A DNA stretch of 64,000 nt from Roseibium denhamense (GTDB lineage Bacteria; Pseudomonadota; Alphaproteobacteria; Rhizobiales; Stappiaceae). Below, one piece after another: positions 60,856 to 64,000 of this stretch. The notes beneath the pieces were generated by a model. It ran no database searches. It saw only the letters and a program-made list of their open reading frames with translations, and was not told the DNA's origin. The DNA is taken from assembly GCF_009711415.1 (NCBI RefSeq), contig NZ_SMLZ01000109.1, forward strand, positions 151,985 through 215,984. The letters are read 5' to 3'. The position numbers and the translations under genes are program-made. Position 1 is the stretch's first letter. Every line of letters starts with the position of its first letter.

Positions 60856-61920
60856 TTATGCGGCCAACGCGCCGTCGGCGCCGAAGAAGAAACAGTGGGT
60901 CGGGTCAAGATAAAATGCGTGAACCTCGCCGACGAAATACGGATGCACACCGGCCGACAGGGACACCCAGGACTGGCCGCCCATATCGAAATGCGCGCTG
61001 CTTTCAGAACCGCTGAGTTCCGTCACCTGCACGTGGCCTTCAAGGCGCACCGAGCATTCCGGCGTTTCGACCGGTAGAACGTGATGCGGGCGGATTGCAA
61101 GGGTGTAGGGTCCGTCCTTCAGACTTGCCACGGCCCCCGTCGCCGTCCAGCGAACGCTATCGCTGAGGACAACTGTATCGCCCTGCTTGACCACATTCGC
61201 CGTGTTGATCGGCGGATTGGAGAACACCTTCGCCGCGTCGAGATCTTTCGGGTTGCGGTAGATTTCCGAGGTCGGGCCGAACTGGACGACGTTTCCGTCG
61301 GTCATCAGGGCCGTGTGACCGCCGAGGAGCAACGCTTCTTCAGGCTCGGAAGTCGCGTAAACAACCACGGCACCGCGCCCGGCAAAGAGCTCGGGCAGCT
61401 GATCACGCAGCTCTTCCCGCAGCTTGTAATCGAGGTTGGCGAGCGGCTCATCCAGGAAAACGGCATCGCTTTCTTTCACAATGGCGCGGGCAAGCGCGCA
61501 CCGTTGCTGCTGTCCGCCGGACAGCTCATGCGGGTTCCGCTTGAGATAGGGCGCGAGCTTCATCAAGCCGGCAGCTTCTTCAACACGCCCTGCGATTTCC
61601 GACTTGGCGACCCCGGCAATCTTGAGCGGGGAGGCAATATTGTCGAACACCGACATGTGCGGATAGTTCACGAAGAACTGGTGCACGAGGCTAATGTTGC
61701 GCTTTTGCGCCGACAGTTTGGAGACATCCTTGCCGTTGAGGATGATTTGACCGGATGCCAAGCCATCGAGGCCAGCCATCAGTTTGATAAGCGAGGTTTT
61801 GCCTGCGCCTGTTTCACCCAGCAAGACATTGAAGTGGCCTGGCTTGAGCGTCAGGCTGGTTTCTTTGACATGGCAAATGCCACGCACGCGTTTGCTGACG
61901 TTTTTTAATTCTAAAGACAT
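60856..61920 (-). CDS. glpS: Glycerol-type ABC ATPase lacking the H-loop histidine
   Basis: ATPase of 354 residues. Walker A GETGAGKTS (35-43), signature ELSGGQQQR (132-140) and Walker B FLDEPLANLD are intact, but the switch-loop reads YATSEPEEA with Ser191 where His is expected. It is complementary to GlpT, which lacks the signature. It is the first ATPase gene after the binding-protein hairpin. Confidence 0.88.
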   Translation of the reverse strand: MSLELKNVSKRVRGICHVKETSLTLKPGHFNVLLGETGAGKTSLIKLMAGLDGLASGQIILNGKDVSKLSAQKRNISLVHQFFVNYPHMSVFDNIASPLKIAGVAKSEIAGRVEEAAGLMKLAPYLKRNPHELSGGQQQRCALARAIVKESDAVFLDEPLANLDYKLREELRDQLPELFAGRGAVVVYATSEPEEALLLGGHTALMTDGNVVQFGPTSEIYRNPKDLDAAKVFSNPPINTANVVKQGDTVVLSDSVRWTATGAVASLKDGPYTLAIRPHHVLPVETPECSVRLEGHVQVTELSGSESSAHFDMGGQSWVSLSAGVHPYFVGEVHAFYLDPTHCFFFGADGALAA

Positions 61921-62002
61921 GGATATCGCGCCCGCGTCCGGGCAGCACCTCTTCAGGCGGAACCTATGGATTCCGCAGGTCTGCCACTTTCGGATCGGTA
62001 GT

Positions 62003-62027
62003 GGACCGGGGACACATGCCCCGGTCC
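62003..62027 (-). terminator. Intercistronic hairpin after glpV
   Basis: A 9-bp perfect stem GGACCGGGG/CCCCGGTCC with a 7-nt loop lies in the 140-bp gap between the binding-protein gene and glpS. No T-run follows on the minus strand. It probably raises binding-protein mRNA relative to the membrane subunits. Confidence 0.65.
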
Positions 62028-62060
62028 GGTTCTTGTGTAGAGTTTAGGTTTCCGAGGAGC

Positions 62061-63797
62061 TTACTGCTGCCAGCGGGCAACCAGCTCGTCGTAGTTAACG
62101 GTCTCGCCCTGAGGCTTCTCGTTAGCAAGTTTCGCCTTCGGAGCGCCCGGCTGGGACAGCCAGTACTCAGGATCCTGAGGCTCGTTCAGACGCGGACCGC
62201 AACCACCGTAGACGTTGGCGCGTTCGTCAGCCTGCTGCATGCGGGACATGACGGTGTCCATTTCCTGAGCGAGGCGGTCCATAGCCTCTTGCGGCGTGAA
62301 GGCACCGGAGTTCACGTCACCGATCTGCTGCCACCAGATCTGGGCCAGCTTCGGATAGTCCGGAACGTTGACGCCAGTCGGGGACCAGGCAACACGGTCA
62401 GGAGAGCGGTAGAACTCAACCAAGCCGCCGAGTTTCGGAGCACGCTCGGTGAAGGACTCGTGGTTGACGGTGCTGTCGCGGATAAACGTCAGACCCACGT
62501 GGCTCTTCTTGGTGTCAACTGTCTTGGAAACCACGAACTGAGCGTAGAGCCAAGCAGCTTTTGCACGGTCTTCCGGAGTGGACTTCAGGATAGTCCAGGA
62601 ACCCACGTCCTGGTAACCGACCTTCTGGCCATCTTCCCAATAAGGACCATGCGGGGACGGAGCCATACGCCACAGCGGAGCACCCTCTTCGTCCACGGTG
62701 TTGTTGCCTTCGGACTGCGGCTTGACCATGTCCGCGGTAAACGCGGTGTACCAGAAGATCTGCTGAGCAACGTTGCCCTGGCTGAGCGCCGGCAGAGACT
62801 GGTAGAAGTCGAAGCTTGCAGCGCCTGGAGGCGCATAGTTGCGCAGCCACTCGTCCCATTTGCGGATCGCGTAGACCGCAGCCGGACCGTTTGCGGCACC
62901 ACCACGGGACACGGATGCGCCAACCGGGTTACAGGTGCCTTCTTCCATGCGGATGCCCCATTCGTCGACAGGGATGCCGTTCGGCTCACCCTTGTCGCCA
63001 GCACCTGCCATGGACAGCCACGCATCGGTCATGCGCCAGCCAAGATCCGGAGCACGCTTACCGTAGTCCATGTGGCCGTAGATCTGGACGCCGTCGATTT
63101 CCTTCACATCGTTTGTGAAGAACTCGGCGATGTCCTCGTATGCGGACCAGTTGACCGGAACACCCAGATCATAACCGTACTTTTCCTTGAAAGCGGTTTT
63201 CAGATCTTCACGGTCGAACCAGTCTTTGCGGAACCAGTAAAGGTTCGCGAACTGCTGGTCAGGCAACTGATACAGGTCACCATCCGGACCGGTGGTGAAC
63301 TGGGTGCCCATGAAGTCGTCAAGATCAAGACCAGGATTGGTCACGTCTTTTGCAGGGCCTGCCATCCAGTCGGTGAGGTTCACGGCGAGCTGCAAACGGG
63401 AGTGCGTACCGATCAGGTCGGAATCATTGACATATGCATCATAGAGGTTCCGGCCGGTCTGCATCTGGGTTTGCACAGCCTGAACAACTTCACCTTCACC
63501 GAGGATCTGATGGTTCACCTTGATGCCGGTGATTTCTTCAAATGCCTTGGTCAGAACTTCTGACTCATAAGAGTGAGTCGGAATACCTTCGGACAGGACA
63601 TTGACTTCCATACCGTTGAACGGCTCAGCCGCCTCGATGAACCACTGCATCTCTGCAAGCTGCTCATCTTTGGTCAGTACGGATGGCTGGAATTCCTGGT
63701 CGATCCACTTTTTTGCCGCCTCTTCGTCGGCAAAAGCAGACCCGACACCCGCAAGCACAGCACCAGCTGCTACTGCGGAGAGTAGATACTTACGCAT
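62061..63797 (-). CDS. glpV: Glycerol-type ABC transporter substrate-binding protein
   Basis: Periplasmic protein of 578 residues, long for this fold and typical of GlpV. Sec signal LLSAVAAGAVLAGVGSAFA, mature start DEEAAKKWIDQEFQPSVL. The start is preceded by GGGAGGAGACTTAAG. It is the first gene of the leftward operon, whereas in Rhizobium the binding protein is usually last. Substrate glycerol is inferred from the DUF2160 and ATPase neighbours. Confidence 0.9.
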   Translation of the reverse strand: MRKYLLSAVAAGAVLAGVGSAFADEEAAKKWIDQEFQPSVLTKDEQLAEMQWFIEAAEPFNGMEVNVLSEGIPTHSYESEVLTKAFEEITGIKVNHQILGEGEVVQAVQTQMQTGRNLYDAYVNDSDLIGTHSRLQLAVNLTDWMAGPAKDVTNPGLDLDDFMGTQFTTGPDGDLYQLPDQQFANLYWFRKDWFDREDLKTAFKEKYGYDLGVPVNWSAYEDIAEFFTNDVKEIDGVQIYGHMDYGKRAPDLGWRMTDAWLSMAGAGDKGEPNGIPVDEWGIRMEEGTCNPVGASVSRGGAANGPAAVYAIRKWDEWLRNYAPPGAASFDFYQSLPALSQGNVAQQIFWYTAFTADMVKPQSEGNNTVDEEGAPLWRMAPSPHGPYWEDGQKVGYQDVGSWTILKSTPEDRAKAAWLYAQFVVSKTVDTKKSHVGLTFIRDSTVNHESFTERAPKLGGLVEFYRSPDRVAWSPTGVNVPDYPKLAQIWWQQIGDVNSGAFTPQEAMDRLAQEMDTVMSRMQQADERANVYGGCGPRLNEPQDPEYWLSQPGAPKAKLANEKPQGETVNYDELVARWQQ

Positions 63798-64000
63798 CTT
63801 AAGTCTCCTCCCGTGAGATTATCGCGCCGCATTTCAACGGCTGCCACTAGATGGCCACAATGTCACAGGGTTGTCAAACTAAAATTTTAGTAGACGGACA
63901 AGGGAGAGGCAAGATTGATCAAAATATTGTTTTTATTGACTTTTCTGAAAAAATACGCCGCAGAAAAAGTCAAGTTTTCGAAGGTCAGAGGGCCTTCTTT
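63798..64000. promoter_or_regulatory. Upstream control region of glpV with an inverted repeat
   Basis: 203 bp without a gene. It carries an imperfect inverted repeat TTGACTTTTCTG (63936-63947) and CAGAAAAAGTCAA (63961-63973), and the 8-bp palindrome TTGATCAA at 63915-63922. These may be operator sites; the regulator is not in the window. A/T-rich sequence around 63920-63960 could hold the promoter. Confidence 0.4.

Noticed and set aside
62001..63563. Open frame of about 520 codons on the plus strand opposite glpV
   Set aside because: Antisense shadow of the binding-protein gene, which has a signal peptide and a ribosome site.
1..64000. tRNA or rRNA genes, CRISPR arrays, insertion sequences, phage genes
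   Set aside because: None was recognised by eye on either strand; repeats found are short operators and hairpins only.

Overview
The window looks like chromosome of a marine alphaproteobacterium, most likely near Roseibium/Labrenzia/Stappia or the Rhodobacterales. This is inferred from the gene repertoire: a BciA-type divinyl reductase, a DUF3305/DUF3306 formate dehydrogenase locus, a DUF2160-containing glycerol ABC operon, and several TRAP and carbohydrate ABC systems. No rRNA, tRNA, CRISPR array, insertion sequence or phage gene was recognised. Nearly all of it is coding, in tightly packed operons with many 1-8 nt gene overlaps.

Layout. (1) 1-9.9 kb: a divergent amino-sugar regulon. Leftward are murQ, a carbohydrate ABC importer and a Gfo/Idh/MocA oxidoreductase; rightward are a GlcNAc kinase, a GntR/HutC regulator, a GlmS-like NagB-II deaminase and nagA. 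Helically phased direct repeats lie between them. (2) 10.0-12.4 kb: tungstate importer tupBCA. (3) 12.5-13.5 kb: bciA-like divinyl reductase. (4) 13.5-27.7 kb: periplasmic formate dehydrogenase (alpha, beta, gamma) with TorD chaperone, Tat-target peptide, DUF3305/3306, a WD40-cytochrome c, a 42-residue membrane peptide, a large polyferredoxin, a TupA-like/cytochrome c fusion and a DUF6494-Mrp-ligase-like-DUF6505 operon. (5) 28-38 kb: TRAP transporter, N-formylglutamate-amidohydrolase-like hydrolase, glutamine-synthetase-like ligase, aldehyde and alcohol dehydrogenases, with a divergent RpiR regulator and a decayed copy of the GlcNAc kinase. (6) 38.2-44.7 kb: a seven-gene operon of NUDIX, PhoU-like/APH kinase, ATP-grasp, HprK-related kinase, histidine phosphatase, metallophosphoesterase and amphi-Trp protein. 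This resembles the uncharacterised GAK-type system and is the best candidate here for an undescribed pathway. (7) 44.8-56.0 kb: NAD-coupled [NiFe] hydrogenase hoxFUYH with hoxW and hypFABCDE. (8) 56.2-57.7 kb: a blaI/blaR1 pair without a beta-lactamase. (9) 57.8-63.8 kb: a glycerol-type ABC importer whose two ATPases carry complementary defects, predicting one active and one degenerate ATP site.

How it fits together: two low-potential electron donors, formate and H2, are oxidised by neighbouring enzyme systems. Tungstate uptake next to the formate dehydrogenase suggests a W- or Mo/W-enzyme. The other regions serve uptake and catabolism of amino sugars, an amine or amino-alcohol-like compound, and glycerol. 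Several start codons were placed downstream of the longest possible start because a Shine-Dalgarno sequence sits directly before the internal codon. All family assignments come from reading sequence and motifs; no database search was run.
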